From the NCBI RefSeq assembly GCF_007748195.1, contig NZ_CP037920.1:310001-374000 (forward strand): DNA of 64,000 nt, read 5' to 3'. Shown in pieces: positions 45,065 through 55,686 of this stretch; position 1 is the stretch's first letter; every line of letters begins with the position of its first letter. This DNA comes from Gimesia aquarii. GTDB lineage: Bacteria > Planctomycetota > Planctomycetia > Planctomycetales > Planctomycetaceae. Below the pieces are notes generated by a model. The model did not search any database and was not told where the DNA came from. It saw nothing but the letters and a program-made list of their open reading frames with translations. The position numbers were made by a program, and so were the translations under genes.

Positions 45065-47314
45065 TCACCGCAATAAAAACAGGCTCAGGCAAGACAGTAA
45101 TAGTACAGCCAGAAATGAAAACGCACCGATGGGAAATCGCCATAATAATAGCTGTTCCACTACAATCAATGCTAAGACTATGAATAGAAGACATTCTGAT
45201 AAACCAACTTGTGAAGTTTGATCTTCAGACAGTTCCGTCAGAATATTTTGAGTGCTAGCCTGTGTGCGGAAATATTGTGGAGGGATGAATTGCGGACCAA
45301 TATGTCTCAAGTCGCTTTCCAGAGGAGTTACATTGACTGCATACAGGGTTTTTTCAGTAGTTGACGTTCCCCAGTCCAATTCGTAAATTCCTGATAGGAA
45401 TGTCTGACTAAAAGAGATTGTTCTGGTTTCTGCGTTTTGATCGAGAACGCTTCGTAGCGGAAATTCTTCCTGGTTGGGGGTAATCATGCGGGGAGAAAGC
45501 GGAAGTTGATTATCCAGCATAACGACTTCCAACGGTTGTCCGACTAAAGTTTCTCTTGCGCCCCATTTTCCACTAGCAGCATAGAGCACAAACTCATTCA
45601 TCATTGGAGGAAAGCTCGGCCAGATCGCCCATGTTCCCCATTGACGATCCAAGGATGTCGTGATCAGGATAATTTTTCCTCGCCCTAAAGTACTTTCCAC
45701 AATGGCCGGATCATTGGTATCATAATTCAAAATCAATCGTGTGTTGGGGCCGGGTAGAATTTCCGCTTGGAAATATTCATAGAGATGGGTTGTTTCCAGA
45801 CCCGCGTCCGGATTTCCCTTAAAGAGCTCGATAGCTGGATGCTGATATTTCAAAGGATCAAACTCGAAGTACTTCGCTTGTTTTTTGGCATCACCACGTC
45901 GATTTAATAATTTCAAAGGCAATAAGCCAACGTTTGGCTGGAATAGTGTTTGATTGTAATTTTCGGCATTGACCTGCTCTCCCAGACTAATAATCAAACC
46001 ACCACCACGTTTGACGTATCTTTTCAATAAGTCTCGTTCATTTGCCGTGAAAAGTGCTACGTCACAAATTACGACAGCGTCGTATAAACTCAATTCGGTG
46101 TTGGCCAGTTCACCTTCATTAATTACTTGAGGTTTTATGATTCCCTGCCAGGGGTGTTCTTTCAAAGACGGTGATAATGCCAATTCAAGGTAATCAGTAG
46201 CGCGCCCCATGGATTCTCCAGATTGCCTGCCGTTTACCAGTAGTACATTGATATCCTTTTTGACAGGCATGATTTTCCAGCGATGATTATCTAAAGGCAG
46301 ACGATCCTCTGCGAGTCTCACTTCCAGTCGATGGTCTCCCACTCTTGTGAATTGATGTGTGAATTCCGTCTGCGTATCTGCATTGGCAGGAAGGTCGACT
46401 GATTTCTGGTTAACAAGCTTACCGTCTACGAACAATTGGAGATTGACATTTTCCTTATTCAGAACACCAAAATTATGCAACGTAACTTCGAGTCGAATCG
46501 GTTGATTCAGTGAGGCAAATACGGATTTGCTGGAGAAGTCAGTGATTGCGAGGTTCGCTTCATCTGTGAGACCAATGTCTTTTAAAATTAAAGTAGACTT
46601 TTTAGAAATGGCTTCGATTAAAGAGAGAATGCGCGCGCTCTCCTGATCCGTTTGCGACGGAGACCAGCTTTGTGCTTGAAAATCGCTGATCACAATCACT
46701 TCTTTCTGTGCCAGTTCTTGTGATTGATCCAAAAATTCCAATGCTGTTTGCAATGCCTGACTTACATTGCCATATTCTTCAGTAGTCTGCATTCTTGTGA
46801 TTTCATCTAAAACAAATGTCTGCTGTCGAGAAGGTCGAGAGATCAGAGCCTGCTGAGAGGAATTGGAAATTTGAATTAGTTGAAAGGCATCGCCCGGATT
46901 TGATTGCGAAACCAAAGAACGTGCTAGTTCTCTTGCTGACTCAAAGAGTGGCTGTTCATCTTCGATCCAGCGCATACTGAAAGAGGAGTCGATTACAATA
47001 ATCCGATGTACGGGGCCAGCTGACTCCAGGAGAGAACCTTGCACGGACCAATAGGGGCGGGAAAAGGCAATGGCCAATAACAACAGAATTAAGCATCGTA
47101 CCAGTAAGACTAGCAGCTGTTCAATTCTGAAACGCCGCGAATATTTTTTGGTAGCCATCAGCAAAAATTTCATCGCAGCCCAGTCGGTTTCGATGAATTT
47201 TCGCTTATGCAGCAAATGGATGAGAATTGGTATACCCGCTGCCAACAACCCCATCAATAGCCAGGGGCTGGCAAATCCGAAAGCGACTACAGGTTGGAAA
47301 ATTAAATAGTTCAT
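45065..47314 (-). CDS. BatA-like membrane protein with von Willebrand A domain
   Basis: The ATG at 47314 (749 residues) is chosen over 47389, because the protein then begins at the typical FASPWLLMGLLAAGIPILIHLLHKR signature of BatA/VWA N-terminal membrane proteins. Two N-terminal helices (about 10-30 and 62-80) precede a von Willebrand A domain with the metal-site motif DSSFS. A CARDB/Ig-like and GATase-like region follows, and one C-terminal helix near 725-749. Such proteins work with MoxR ATPases and DUF58 proteins, both encoded directly upstream on the same strand. The complex is thought to remodel or chaperone envelope proteins; its client is unknown. Confidence 0.82.
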   Translation of the reverse strand: MNYLIFQPVVAFGFASPWLLMGLLAAGIPILIHLLHKRKFIETDWAAMKFLLMATKKYSRRFRIEQLLVLLVRCLILLLLAIAFSRPYWSVQGSLLESAGPVHRIIVIDSSFSMRWIEDEQPLFESARELARSLVSQSNPGDAFQLIQISNSSQQALISRPSRQQTFVLDEITRMQTTEEYGNVSQALQTALEFLDQSQELAQKEVIVISDFQAQSWSPSQTDQESARILSLIEAISKKSTLILKDIGLTDEANLAITDFSSKSVFASLNQPIRLEVTLHNFGVLNKENVNLQLFVDGKLVNQKSVDLPANADTQTEFTHQFTRVGDHRLEVRLAEDRLPLDNHRWKIMPVKKDINVLLVNGRQSGESMGRATDYLELALSPSLKEHPWQGIIKPQVINEGELANTELSLYDAVVICDVALFTANERDLLKRYVKRGGGLIISLGEQVNAENYNQTLFQPNVGLLPLKLLNRRGDAKKQAKYFEFDPLKYQHPAIELFKGNPDAGLETTHLYEYFQAEILPGPNTRLILNYDTNDPAIVESTLGRGKIILITTSLDRQWGTWAIWPSFPPMMNEFVLYAASGKWGARETLVGQPLEVVMLDNQLPLSPRMITPNQEEFPLRSVLDQNAETRTISFSQTFLSGIYELDWGTSTTEKTLYAVNVTPLESDLRHIGPQFIPPQYFRTQASTQNILTELSEDQTSQVGLSECLLFIVLALIVVEQLLLWRFPIGAFSFLAVLLLSCLSLFLLR

Positions 47315-47336
47315 ATATTTCGAATTCGGAATATGA

Positions 47337-48245
47337 TTAAGAACCAACCCGCGACCGTCGATTCGACAAAAATGCGGATAACGCGACATCCAGTTGTTGG
47401 TCTGTACGTATCAGGGCATAATCCATTTTTAAATCACGACAGCCACGTTGTACCGAATTTAAAAACTTCTCGAATTCTGCCTGATACGCTTTTTTAAGTG
47501 AACGAGGTTCAGCCATCTGTTCGGGTAAATTTTCCAGTCCTCGGAAGAGAACTGGCTCTTGAAACGGAAAATCCTGCTCTGCCGGGTCAATTACCTGTAA
47601 CAGACTTACATCGTGTTTGCGATGGCGGAAATGTTTCAACCCCAACATAACTTTATCAACATCATCAAAGAGATCACTGATGACAATGATGAGACTGCGG
47701 CGTGTAATTCTCTCGGCTAATTCATGGAATACATTTCCCAGACCAGACTCACCTGCAGGTTCTGTATGTTCCATCGTGTGATAAATCTGTTTTAAATGAT
47801 TCGGTTGACTGGAAGGCCTGAGGAATTCGAGTACACGATCATTCATTGTACATAGCCCAGCGGCATCCTGCTGTTTGATAACTACATATGACAATGCTGC
47901 CGCCACCAACCTTGCATATTCCCATTTTGAAAGTGCAGCATTTTCAGAGCGGTATCGCATTGACTCACTACAATCGAGCAAAATATAGCAGGTAAAATTG
48001 GTCTCGGCTTCATACTGTTTCAGATAATAGCGATCCGACTTGGCAAATACCTTCCAGTCAACGTAACGCAGATCATCTCCGGTTGCATATTCCCGATGCT
48101 GCGCGAACTCGGCGGAAAAACCATGAAAAGGGCTCTTATGAGAACCCGAAACATAACCTTCCACAATCTGCCGTGCTGCAAGATCCAGATTCTGAACTTT
48201 AGCGAGCGTCTGCGGATCTAAATACTTGCGGTAATCGTCCATCAA
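47337..48245 (-). CDS. DUF58 domain protein
   Basis: The 302-residue product has the DUF58 core: FHGFSAEFAQHREYATGDDLRYVDWKVFAKSDR (33-66 region) and a VWA-like domain with LLDCSESMRY (D-x-S-x-S) and VISDLFDD. It has no membrane segment. It starts inside the end of the MoxR gene (47-bp overlap), so translation is probably coupled. DUF58 proteins accompany MoxR ATPases and BatA-type proteins as adaptors or scaffolds. Confidence 0.88.
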   Translation of the reverse strand: MMDDYRKYLDPQTLAKVQNLDLAARQIVEGYVSGSHKSPFHGFSAEFAQHREYATGDDLRYVDWKVFAKSDRYYLKQYEAETNFTCYILLDCSESMRYRSENAALSKWEYARLVAAALSYVVIKQQDAAGLCTMNDRVLEFLRPSSQPNHLKQIYHTMEHTEPAGESGLGNVFHELAERITRRSLIIVISDLFDDVDKVMLGLKHFRHRKHDVSLLQVIDPAEQDFPFQEPVLFRGLENLPEQMAEPRSLKKAYQAEFEKFLNSVQRGCRDLKMDYALIRTDQQLDVALSAFLSNRRSRVGS

Positions 48246-49323
48246 GTTTTTCCTGAGAGGAATCGACGGAAATGAGTTCTATTAAGCGGTCCACAATTTT
48301 ATCGGGAGTCATTCCCTCGGCTTCCGCATTGAAATTAGTGATGATTCGGTGCCTCAATACCGGATGTGCCACGGACTTTACATCATCTGTGCTAACATAC
48401 ATGCGTCCGTGTAGAATTGCTCGCGCTTTTGCGCCCAGTATCAAGTTCTGACTCGCGCGTGGTCCAGCACCCCAACTTACAAACTCGCGTATAAAGTCGG
48501 GAATCTCGTTTGAGTTTAAACTATCGCCCTGCCTGATGCGTGTCATGCGTGCAAACTGCATGGCATAGCGAATGATATGATCAGCCACTGGTACTTTTCG
48601 AACGAGAGATTGAAACGATAATAACTCTTCTAGTTCCAATACTTTCTTCACGGTATAGGAATCATCAGAAGTCGTTTGCTGCACGATCGCGAATTCCTCT
48701 TCTTCACTCGGGTAATCTACTTTGACCTCAAACATGAAGCGGTCTAGTTGGGCTTCGGGAAGAGGATAAGTCCCTTCTTGTTCAATGGGGTTTTGGGTAG
48801 CCAGTACAAAGAAGGGGACGGGGAGTTTATGTTTGCGTCCGCCCGCAGTTACCTGATGTTCCTGCATTGCTTCGAGCAAGGCAGCTTGTGTTTTAGGTGG
48901 TGTGCGATTGATTTCATCAGCTAGTACTACATTGGAAAACACAGGACCAGCCAGAAATTTAAAATCACGATTGCCAGTACTTTTATCTTCCTGAATGACG
49001 TCCGTTCCGGTAATATCAGCGGGCATTAAATCGGGGGTAAACTGCACTCGATTGAACGAGAGATTCAATGTGTCGGCCAAAGTATGTACGATTAACGTCT
49101 TCGCCAATCCAGGTACGCCTACCAACAGGCAATGACCACCGGCCAACAGAGAGATCATGAGCTCTTCGACAACCTGCTGTTGCCCGATAATGACTCGGTT
49201 GACTTCCTGTTTCAGCTGTTCGTACGCCTGATGTAATTTTTCAACGCCTTCCAAGTCGGAAGATTCCAATGTAGGGTCGCTACTCACGATATTGTCAGTT
49301 TCTATAGAGAGAAATGAAAACAC
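48199..49323 (-). CDS. MoxR-family AAA+ ATPase
   Basis: The 374-residue product (GTG start) has the MoxR AAA+ core: Walker A GVPGLAKT, the PDLMPADITGTD segment, Walker B VVLADEINR, sensor ATQNPIEQEGTYPLPEAQLDRF and an arginine finger region. MoxR proteins are chaperone-like ATPases. First gene of a MoxR-DUF58-BatA operon, which probably forms one functional unit at the membrane. A second MoxR (51842-52795) is less than 3 kb away but lacks these partners. Confidence 0.93.
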   Translation of the reverse strand: MFSFLSIETDNIVSSDPTLESSDLEGVEKLHQAYEQLKQEVNRVIIGQQQVVEELMISLLAGGHCLLVGVPGLAKTLIVHTLADTLNLSFNRVQFTPDLMPADITGTDVIQEDKSTGNRDFKFLAGPVFSNVVLADEINRTPPKTQAALLEAMQEHQVTAGGRKHKLPVPFFVLATQNPIEQEGTYPLPEAQLDRFMFEVKVDYPSEEEEFAIVQQTTSDDSYTVKKVLELEELLSFQSLVRKVPVADHIIRYAMQFARMTRIRQGDSLNSNEIPDFIREFVSWGAGPRASQNLILGAKARAILHGRMYVSTDDVKSVAHPVLRHRIITNFNAEAEGMTPDKIVDRLIELISVDSSQEKLDGRLPQVFRSADAR

Positions 49324-49392
49324 TTAGTCATGGTTATTATGTCTATTGTGACGAGCAGGCACCAATCGACGCAAGGGTGTTTGATAGTCTTC

Positions 49393-51495
49393 TTAACTGT
49401 CAGTACCGATTGCTCCCCAAGGGGCAATTTGCGTAAGCTCTTTAGAATCCTTCAGTTCGGCGTAGCAGTCTGGCATATCAAAGTTTGTTAATACATTGGG
49501 GATCAGTGTGGATAAAGGCCAGTGATAGTGTTCCGTTTCTGCAATGTCACTGAAGGATGTTAATGCGTTCTTAAGCGTTACCTGTTTCACTTGTGGTGAG
49601 AATAAAGCAGCAAAGGTTGCTGGTAACGCTCCCCAGCCTCGGCCAATCAGATGAATTTCGGTATGTCCATTTGCTTTCAACCATTCAAGTACTCGAAGGA
49701 CGTCAAATGTTTTTTGACCGATGTATGGTTCATCCAACATCACTGCATGGGCGGCATAGAAATAATCACTGCCGTATGGAGTAAAAAAAGAATTCGCATT
49801 TGTTGTGTCAGGCAGAGATTCTCCGATACCCCTCACATCACATGTATAGAGTATGGACTCTTTCTCTTTGCTGGCCTTTTTCAAGAGTGGCTCTTCTCGT
49901 AACTCGGCATCAGACGAAATATGCGAGACATATAATGTTGCCAATTTTCCTGTGTTTTGTGGAGGTCGTGAATAAAGGCGTTCATCAGAAACTCGGTACA
50001 CCACAGCTTGAATTCCTGGTTCCGTCTCAACAGCATAGGTGATTGAATATTTCAAAGGGTAATTCTTTCCTCCACGGTTTCGTAATATCCGGTAATCGGG
50101 AACGCCGTCTATGTGCTTCAATCTTAATGCCTCAGCCACAACCGATTTCAGTGCCGCGCCGGATTTTGGTTTACGCTGCTTGGCCAGTTCCTGAGATCGT
50201 TCTGCAGTAAAGACATGCATTGGTTTGGAACCAGCATCAGCAACAGAACCTTTGGGGGTACACCAGAGTGTTTCATCTTTCTCGATTATCAGTTTTGGTT
50301 CTTTCGATTCATTAGAAGCTCCCGTGGCTTGATTAAACCACTCATACATCGCTTCACGATTCTCCTGCGAATACCCATGATAAGTCGGGCCGATAAACAA
50401 CGAGATGTTTTCTTCTTTGCCAAGCAGTCTGTAAAGCCGCTTGAGTCGTAAATACGCTTCGCGCGCCCCACGAACATCGAAAAAATCCCGCTCCTTACTT
50501 AAGATGCGTACGGGGTTAGGAGCTTGTGCTGCTAAAAAGTCGGCATGGTCAAGTTCTAACGCTAACACTTTCGGCGGACATTGCTCTGTATCCGCGGGAA
50601 GCTCATTTTCCATGTTTCGTCTAAACGTTGTGACGAAACAACTGGGAGCTGCCATTGTCCATCGTGGCTCCACCCCACACAACCAGGTGGTCATTGTTCC
50701 CCCACCAGAATTACCGGTGACTCCCACTTGTTTTGGGTCGACCTCTTTACGCGTTAATAGATAATCCAATGCACGAATGCCATCCCAGGCGCGCCACATC
50801 GCAAGGTTTTCCCCAACTAGAAATTGTTGATTGCCACCATGTAGATGTTCGCGAACCCCAACGCCGATGGTCGATTTCAGGTCGTCCCCACTATATTGAA
50901 TCCGTTCTCCTTGTCCAATCGGATCATAGATTAGCACGACGTACCCTTTTCTCGCCAGCCCTTGTGCAAACGACTGATAGGCAGTTTCGGCTTTTCCATT
51001 GTGTGAATGACCACAAGTTCCTACAACACCCGGGATTGGTTTAGTGATCCCCTTGGGAATATAGAGATTGGCTGTGACCAGAAAGCCGGGGCGACTTTCA
51101 ATGATGATGTTTTCAATTCGATAAGTGTCGCGTTCCGTTGTTTTGGTAATGCGGGCATTTAAGGGAGTACGCTCAGGATTCGGTCCAAATGCTTCACGAA
51201 TTCGTTTTTGTACGGACTGTACATATTCTTCTGCATCGGCTTTGGTTTTCAAAGAATCCAATCGTTTGATCGTTTTTGCTTCTTGTTCTCTAACGCGGCG
51301 AACAAAGTACTCCTGGACCATTCTTGGAAAGCGGTTCAACGTTTCGATTTTTTGATCAGCTGGGGCAGCTACTAATTCCTGTAATACTAAGTTTTCAAAT
51401 AGACTCAAACTAACCAGACTAATCCCTCCGCTCTGTAAAAAAGTGCGTCGTGAGAGTTTTTCTACCTGGTCAATCGACTGTTTTGAGCCCGACAT
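49393..51495 (-). CDS. Tat-exported two-domain alpha/beta-hydrolase (acetyl xylan esterase-like)
   Basis: The 700-residue product starts with a twin-arginine signal (SRRTFLQSGG, then hydrophobic residues). It contains an alpha/beta-hydrolase domain (about 100-390) with nucleophile elbow GNSGGG and a GTCGHSHNGK oxyanion region, resembling acetyl xylan esterase/dienelactone hydrolase-like proteins of planctomycetes. A second, hydrolase-like half follows (about 440-690; YDVRGIGES-like CDVRGIGESLP and IGRGWGALPA), in which the elbow serine is replaced by tryptophan, so it may be inactive. It probably de-esterifies polysaccharides outside the cytoplasm. Divergent from the second MoxR. Confidence 0.75.
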   Translation of the reverse strand: MSGSKQSIDQVEKLSRRTFLQSGGISLVSLSLFENLVLQELVAAPADQKIETLNRFPRMVQEYFVRRVREQEAKTIKRLDSLKTKADAEEYVQSVQKRIREAFGPNPERTPLNARITKTTERDTYRIENIIIESRPGFLVTANLYIPKGITKPIPGVVGTCGHSHNGKAETAYQSFAQGLARKGYVVLIYDPIGQGERIQYSGDDLKSTIGVGVREHLHGGNQQFLVGENLAMWRAWDGIRALDYLLTRKEVDPKQVGVTGNSGGGTMTTWLCGVEPRWTMAAPSCFVTTFRRNMENELPADTEQCPPKVLALELDHADFLAAQAPNPVRILSKERDFFDVRGAREAYLRLKRLYRLLGKEENISLFIGPTYHGYSQENREAMYEWFNQATGASNESKEPKLIIEKDETLWCTPKGSVADAGSKPMHVFTAERSQELAKQRKPKSGAALKSVVAEALRLKHIDGVPDYRILRNRGGKNYPLKYSITYAVETEPGIQAVVYRVSDERLYSRPPQNTGKLATLYVSHISSDAELREEPLLKKASKEKESILYTCDVRGIGESLPDTTNANSFFTPYGSDYFYAAHAVMLDEPYIGQKTFDVLRVLEWLKANGHTEIHLIGRGWGALPATFAALFSPQVKQVTLKNALTSFSDIAETEHYHWPLSTLIPNVLTNFDMPDCYAELKDSKELTQIAPWGAIGTDS

Positions 51496-51841
51496 GCTGA
51501 ATGATCCTGATGAAAATAATATTAATTATGGAAATTGAAAAAATACTGTGTGATTGTATTTGAACACACTGAAATCAAGCTAAATAGTAAAAATAATGAT
51601 TGCGACATCCTTTGATTGTTGTCAAATCTTGGTTTTCTTTAGCATCGACTACTCTATAATGAAAGTCATTCACACAATTGTACAGAATTATTTTGTTTGT
51701 TTTTCCATAATTCCATATCAACTGTAAACTAGGTAAACTATTGGTTGAAATGAATCACAGGTTTCTGTAACTCTGAACCATTAAAACTAAATTTTTCTCC
51801 CCGCTGCTACAGCAAAAATTCCCTTCAGAAATGGATCTTAA
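51496..51841. other. divergent intergenic region
   Basis: About 346 bp, AT-rich, between the hydrolase and second MoxR genes. It must hold promoters for both, but no clear -35/-10 pair, operator or hairpin was identified. Confidence 0.4.
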
Positions 51842-52795
51842 ATGGAAGTTCGTTCCCAGCAACAAACGGAAAGTCTGGTCAAAACACTTCATGACAATAT
51901 TTCCCGCGTATTAATTGGCAAACCCGAGGTCGTACAACTTGCGATTGTCACATTATTAGCAGAAGGCCATATCTTGATCGAAGATGCCCCTGGTGTGGGT
52001 AAGACTTCTCTGGCAAAAGCAATTGCTAAAAGTTTGGATTGTAATTACACGCGCGTTCAATTTACTCCGGATATGCTCCCATCCGATATTTTGGGTTCAA
52101 ATGTGTTTTTACCCAATCTGGGTGAATTTGAATTCCGAAAAGGACCAATTTTTTCGAATATCCTTCTGGCAGATGAAATTAATCGGACACCTCCTCGTAC
52201 GCAGAGCGCTTTGTTAGAAGCGATGAATGAAGGGCAAGTGAGTGTTGAAGGGCAAACCATTCAATTACAGCCTCCCTTCTTCGTCTTGGCCACACAAAAT
52301 CCGTTCGAATTTGAAGGGACTTACCCTCTGCCTGAAAATCAACTCGACCGCTTCATGATGTGTATCGATATTGGTTATCCCGAGCGTTCGATTGAACGCG
52401 ATGTGTTGATTCAGCATCGTTCTGGCGAACCTGTCGATACATTAGAGCCGGTACTAACGGTCAAACAATTAAGAGAAATGCAACAAGCTGTGCTCAATGT
52501 GCGTGTCGATGATTCTTTGACCGACTACATCCTCGAAATTGTAGAGATTACTCGCAATCATCCGGAGCTCACATTAGGAGTGAGTACACGCGGAGCCATT
52601 ACATTTTCACAAGCAGCCCAGAGTAAGGCGTTTACCGAAGGACGTGACTATGTGACACCGGATGACATCAAGCAATTGGCTGTTCCGGTGCTCGCTCATC
52701 GGGTCATTACCAAATCTCTCGTACGAGAAAGCCAACGTGAACGTGCCACGGAAATTATTCGACAAATTCTACAACAGGCTACGGTTCCGGGATAA
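51842..52795 (+). CDS. MoxR-family AAA+ ATPase, second copy
   Basis: The 317-residue product has Walker A EDAPGVGKTS, the FTPDMLPSDILGSN segment, Walker B LLADEINR and ATQNPFEFEGTYPLPENQLDRF. It is a typical MoxR but shorter at the N-terminus than the first copy. Its usual DUF58 partner is not downstream; instead a DUF255 protein gene follows after 186 bp. It may serve other MoxR clients, or its partner is elsewhere. Confidence 0.93.
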   Translation: MEVRSQQQTESLVKTLHDNISRVLIGKPEVVQLAIVTLLAEGHILIEDAPGVGKTSLAKAIAKSLDCNYTRVQFTPDMLPSDILGSNVFLPNLGEFEFRKGPIFSNILLADEINRTPPRTQSALLEAMNEGQVSVEGQTIQLQPPFFVLATQNPFEFEGTYPLPENQLDRFMMCIDIGYPERSIERDVLIQHRSGEPVDTLEPVLTVKQLREMQQAVLNVRVDDSLTDYILEIVEITRNHPELTLGVSTRGAITFSQAAQSKAFTEGRDYVTPDDIKQLAVPVLAHRVITKSLVRESQRERATEIIRQILQQATVPG

Positions 52796-52981
52796 AATGG
52801 AGAAACCGAGTTCCGTCAAGCTTCATCGCCGTCATGCTGAAATTTTGTGGTTCCGACATTATTAAATAGGCGTCCGTAGTCATATTAGCTAAGATACATG
52901 TACTTGATATCTGGCAGTACTGTAGTAGCTCAAAATAATTTAGAGTGGAATGGGGCACTTGTCCTTTCCTGGAGGAATAAA

Positions 52982-55612
52982 ATGGATTTGAAGAAAAACT
53001 CAAATTGGTGGTTTGCTTTGCTTCTCACCGCTTTTTTCATCAGTTCGAGTTGGAACCATCAAATGTTATCTGCCGACGACGGATCTGGAAAAATTTCGAA
53101 ACAAAAATCATCAGTGTCTACCGATAAGCATAAAGAGACGCCCACATTCACAAATCGACTGGCTAAAGAAACCAGTCCCTATCTACTACTTCATAAGCAT
53201 AACCCGGTGGACTGGTATCCTTGGGGACCGGAAGCATTTGAAAAAGCGAAAAAAGAAAACAAAATTATTTTCCTCTCGGTTGGTTATAGCAGTTGCTATT
53301 GGTGCCATGTCATGGAACGACTGGTTTTTGAGAATCCTCAAATTGCCGAGTATATGAACAAGCATTTTGTGAATATCAAGGTGGATCGCGAGGAACGTCC
53401 TGATATCGACGACATTTATATGACTTCCTTAAGCGTTTACTTCCATCTGATCGGTGCGCCCTCCAATGGAGGCTGGCCGTTATCGATGTTTCTAACGCCC
53501 GATCGAGAACCGTTTGCTGGTGGAACTTATTTCCCTCCTACCGATCAGGGGGGACAAATGAGTTTTCCTCGTGTGCTCCAGCGTGTGCATCAACTCTGGT
53601 CCGAGGATAAGAAACAAGTCAGCCAGAGTGCGACGATCATCGCTCGCGAAGTCGCCCGACTACAAAAAGAACAGGCGGCGACAGAAACTATTGCAATCGA
53701 AAGTAAATTAGTCACAGCTGGTGTTAGATCGATCAATGCCAGCTATGATGCTGAATTTGGTGGCATTGACTTCTCTGAAGTGAGCCCGAATTCCCCTAAA
53801 TTTCCGACTTCATCAAAACTGGCACTGTTACAGTACGATATCCAATCTCCGTCCAAAGACTCTACTTCTGTAGAGTCTGCCAAAGTTCTAAATCACACAC
53901 TCGACGCGATGGCCAACGGTGGCATCTATGATCACCTCGGTGGTGGCTTTCACCGTTATAGTACGGACCGATATTGGCATGTCCCCCATTTTGAGAAAAT
54001 GCTGTATGATAATGGGCAACTGGCCTCATTGTATGCGAATGCTTTTGAACAAACAGGAAACATTCAATACAAGAGCGTCACCGAAGGCATCGTTGATTTT
54101 GTTTTGCGCGAACTCACTGATACTCAAGGTGGTTTTTACTCTGCGCTCGATGCAGAAACCGATGGTGTTGAAGGAAAACATTATGCCTGGTCTCAAGCAG
54201 AACTCAAGTCAGCTTTAGGAGACGATTATGATCTGTTTGCTGAATTCTACGGGTTGAATGAACCTGCTCGTTTCGAACACGGTTATGTGTTGCATCGTGT
54301 CACTTCGTTGGAGGAACTCGCCACAAAAAAGGACATGACTCCTGAAGCGCTCGAAGGGAAATTGGCTACTCTGCGACAAAAACTACATACGATTCGAAGC
54401 AAAAGAAAACCGTTATTAATCGATGATAAAATCCTGACCAGCTGGAATGGATTAATGATTGAAGGCATGGCGACCGCGGGCCGAATTCTGAAACGTCCCG
54501 ATTACACCGCGGCTGCTGAAAAAGCAGCACAGTTTATTCTCGAACATATGCGAGATGACAAGGGGCACCTGTATCGTAGCTATCGCGCAGATCAAGCACG
54601 ATTGAATGCCTATCTTGATGACTATGCATTTCTTGTAAAAGGACTGCTTGCATTGCATCAGGCTACCGGCAAACAGCAATGGCTGGACCAAGCGCGTGAA
54701 TTAACAGACTTGCAAATTGAGTTATTTTGGGATCAGAAAGAGCACGGTTTCTTTTTCACCACGCATGACCATGAGCAGCTAATCGCACGTACCAAAAACG
54801 CCTACGATGCAGCAATTCCATCTGGTAACAGTATCAGTACTTTGAATTTGATTGAATTGTCAGAGCGGACTCATCAATCAAGGTACCGCGAATACGCCAA
54901 TCAGACACTTCAATTGTTCGGCAAAACCATCAAACGATATCCCGGTCGCTGTGCCCAACTCATGCAGGCCGTTGGGGAATATATTGAATCGCCTCTCACT
55001 CAAAATCAATCATCGATTTCGATCCCGACTGGCGACTTCGTATTGTTAGAAGACTCTTATGAAAAGGCCGATGAGCAGCTGGCCGCTATGAATCCTGGCT
55101 TAGAGTTGCTAATGGCAGCTGGTTTGGGACAAACAAAGGAAAAGAAAAAACTGGTTACCGCTAAAGCTTATCTGTCGGTTGATAGACTTCCAGCAGGTAA
55201 AACCTGCCAGGTTGCAATTGTGTTAGCGATTGAGAAGGGGTGGCATATCAACACAAACCCCGCCAGTCCCGATTTCCTGGTTCCCACAACCTTTACCATC
55301 AAATCAAACCAGAATGTAAAATTATCCGATGTCAAATATCCAACCGGTCATGCATTCCGCGTAACCGGCTTTGATGAACCACTTCAGGTTTATGAGAAAC
55401 AGGCTATTATTCGCGGCACACTTGAAGTTCCAGTCAACTCTGCTGGTAAAGAGGAAACTCTGGAACTAAAGATCAAATACCAGGCTTGTAATGATAAAAC
55501 CTGTATTCGTCCCACTACAATCAGCCTCAAAGGAAAATTTCAAATCGCCAAACCTGGAGAACAAGTTAGACAGATCAATCAGAAGTGGTTCCAACCTACT
55601 GCAACAAACTGA
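52982..55612 (+). CDS. DUF255/YyaL-like thioredoxin-domain protein with C-terminal DsbD-like domain
   Basis: The ATG at 52982 follows GGAGGA by 5 bp and yields 876 residues with a signal peptide or N-terminal anchor; the longer frame from 52898 is not needed. After the signal comes the DUF255 thioredoxin domain (NPVDWYPWG, then C105-Y-W-C108 and the [10 protein letters not shown] block), an N-acylglucosamine 2-epimerase/alpha-alpha-barrel-like region (about 200-690), and a final domain (about 740-870) like the DsbD N-terminal domain, with CNDKTC. Placing the DsbD-like domain on the same chain could pass electrons to the CxxC site. The protein is likely periplasmic. The substrate of the DUF255 family is unknown. 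Confidence 0.82.
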   Translation: MDLKKNSNWWFALLLTAFFISSSWNHQMLSADDGSGKISKQKSSVSTDKHKETPTFTNRLAKETSPYLLLHKHNPVDWYPWGPEAFEKAKKENKIIFLSVGYSSCYWCHVMERLVFENPQIAEYMNKHFVNIKVDREERPDIDDIYMTSLSVYFHLIGAPSNGGWPLSMFLTPDREPFAGGTYFPPTDQGGQMSFPRVLQRVHQLWSEDKKQVSQSATIIAREVARLQKEQAATETIAIESKLVTAGVRSINASYDAEFGGIDFSEVSPNSPKFPTSSKLALLQYDIQSPSKDSTSVESAKVLNHTLDAMANGGIYDHLGGGFHRYSTDRYWHVPHFEKMLYDNGQLASLYANAFEQTGNIQYKSVTEGIVDFVLRELTDTQGGFYSALDAETDGVEGKHYAWSQAELKSALGDDYDLFAEFYGLNEPARFEHGYVLHRVTSLEELATKKDMTPEALEGKLATLRQKLHTIRSKRKPLLIDDKILTSWNGLMIEGMATAGRILKRPDYTAAAEKAAQFILEHMRDDKGHLYRSYRADQARLNAYLDDYAFLVKGLLALHQATGKQQWLDQARELTDLQIELFWDQKEHGFFFTTHDHEQLIARTKNAYDAAIPSGNSISTLNLIELSERTHQSRYREYANQTLQLFGKTIKRYPGRCAQLMQAVGEYIESPLTQNQSSISIPTGDFVLLEDSYEKADEQLAAMNPGLELLMAAGLGQTKEKKKLVTAKAYLSVDRLPAGKTCQVAIVLAIEKGWHINTNPASPDFLVPTTFTIKSNQNVKLSDVKYPTGHAFRVTGFDEPLQVYEKQAIIRGTLEVPVNSAGKEETLELKIKYQACNDKTCIRPTTISLKGKFQIAKPGEQVRQINQKWFQPTATN

Positions 55613-55686
55613 ATTTGCTACCTTGCTGCAATTTATTGTGCATATGATTTTTTGTTATTGAAAGGAGTCCTTTTACAAGGTTCATT

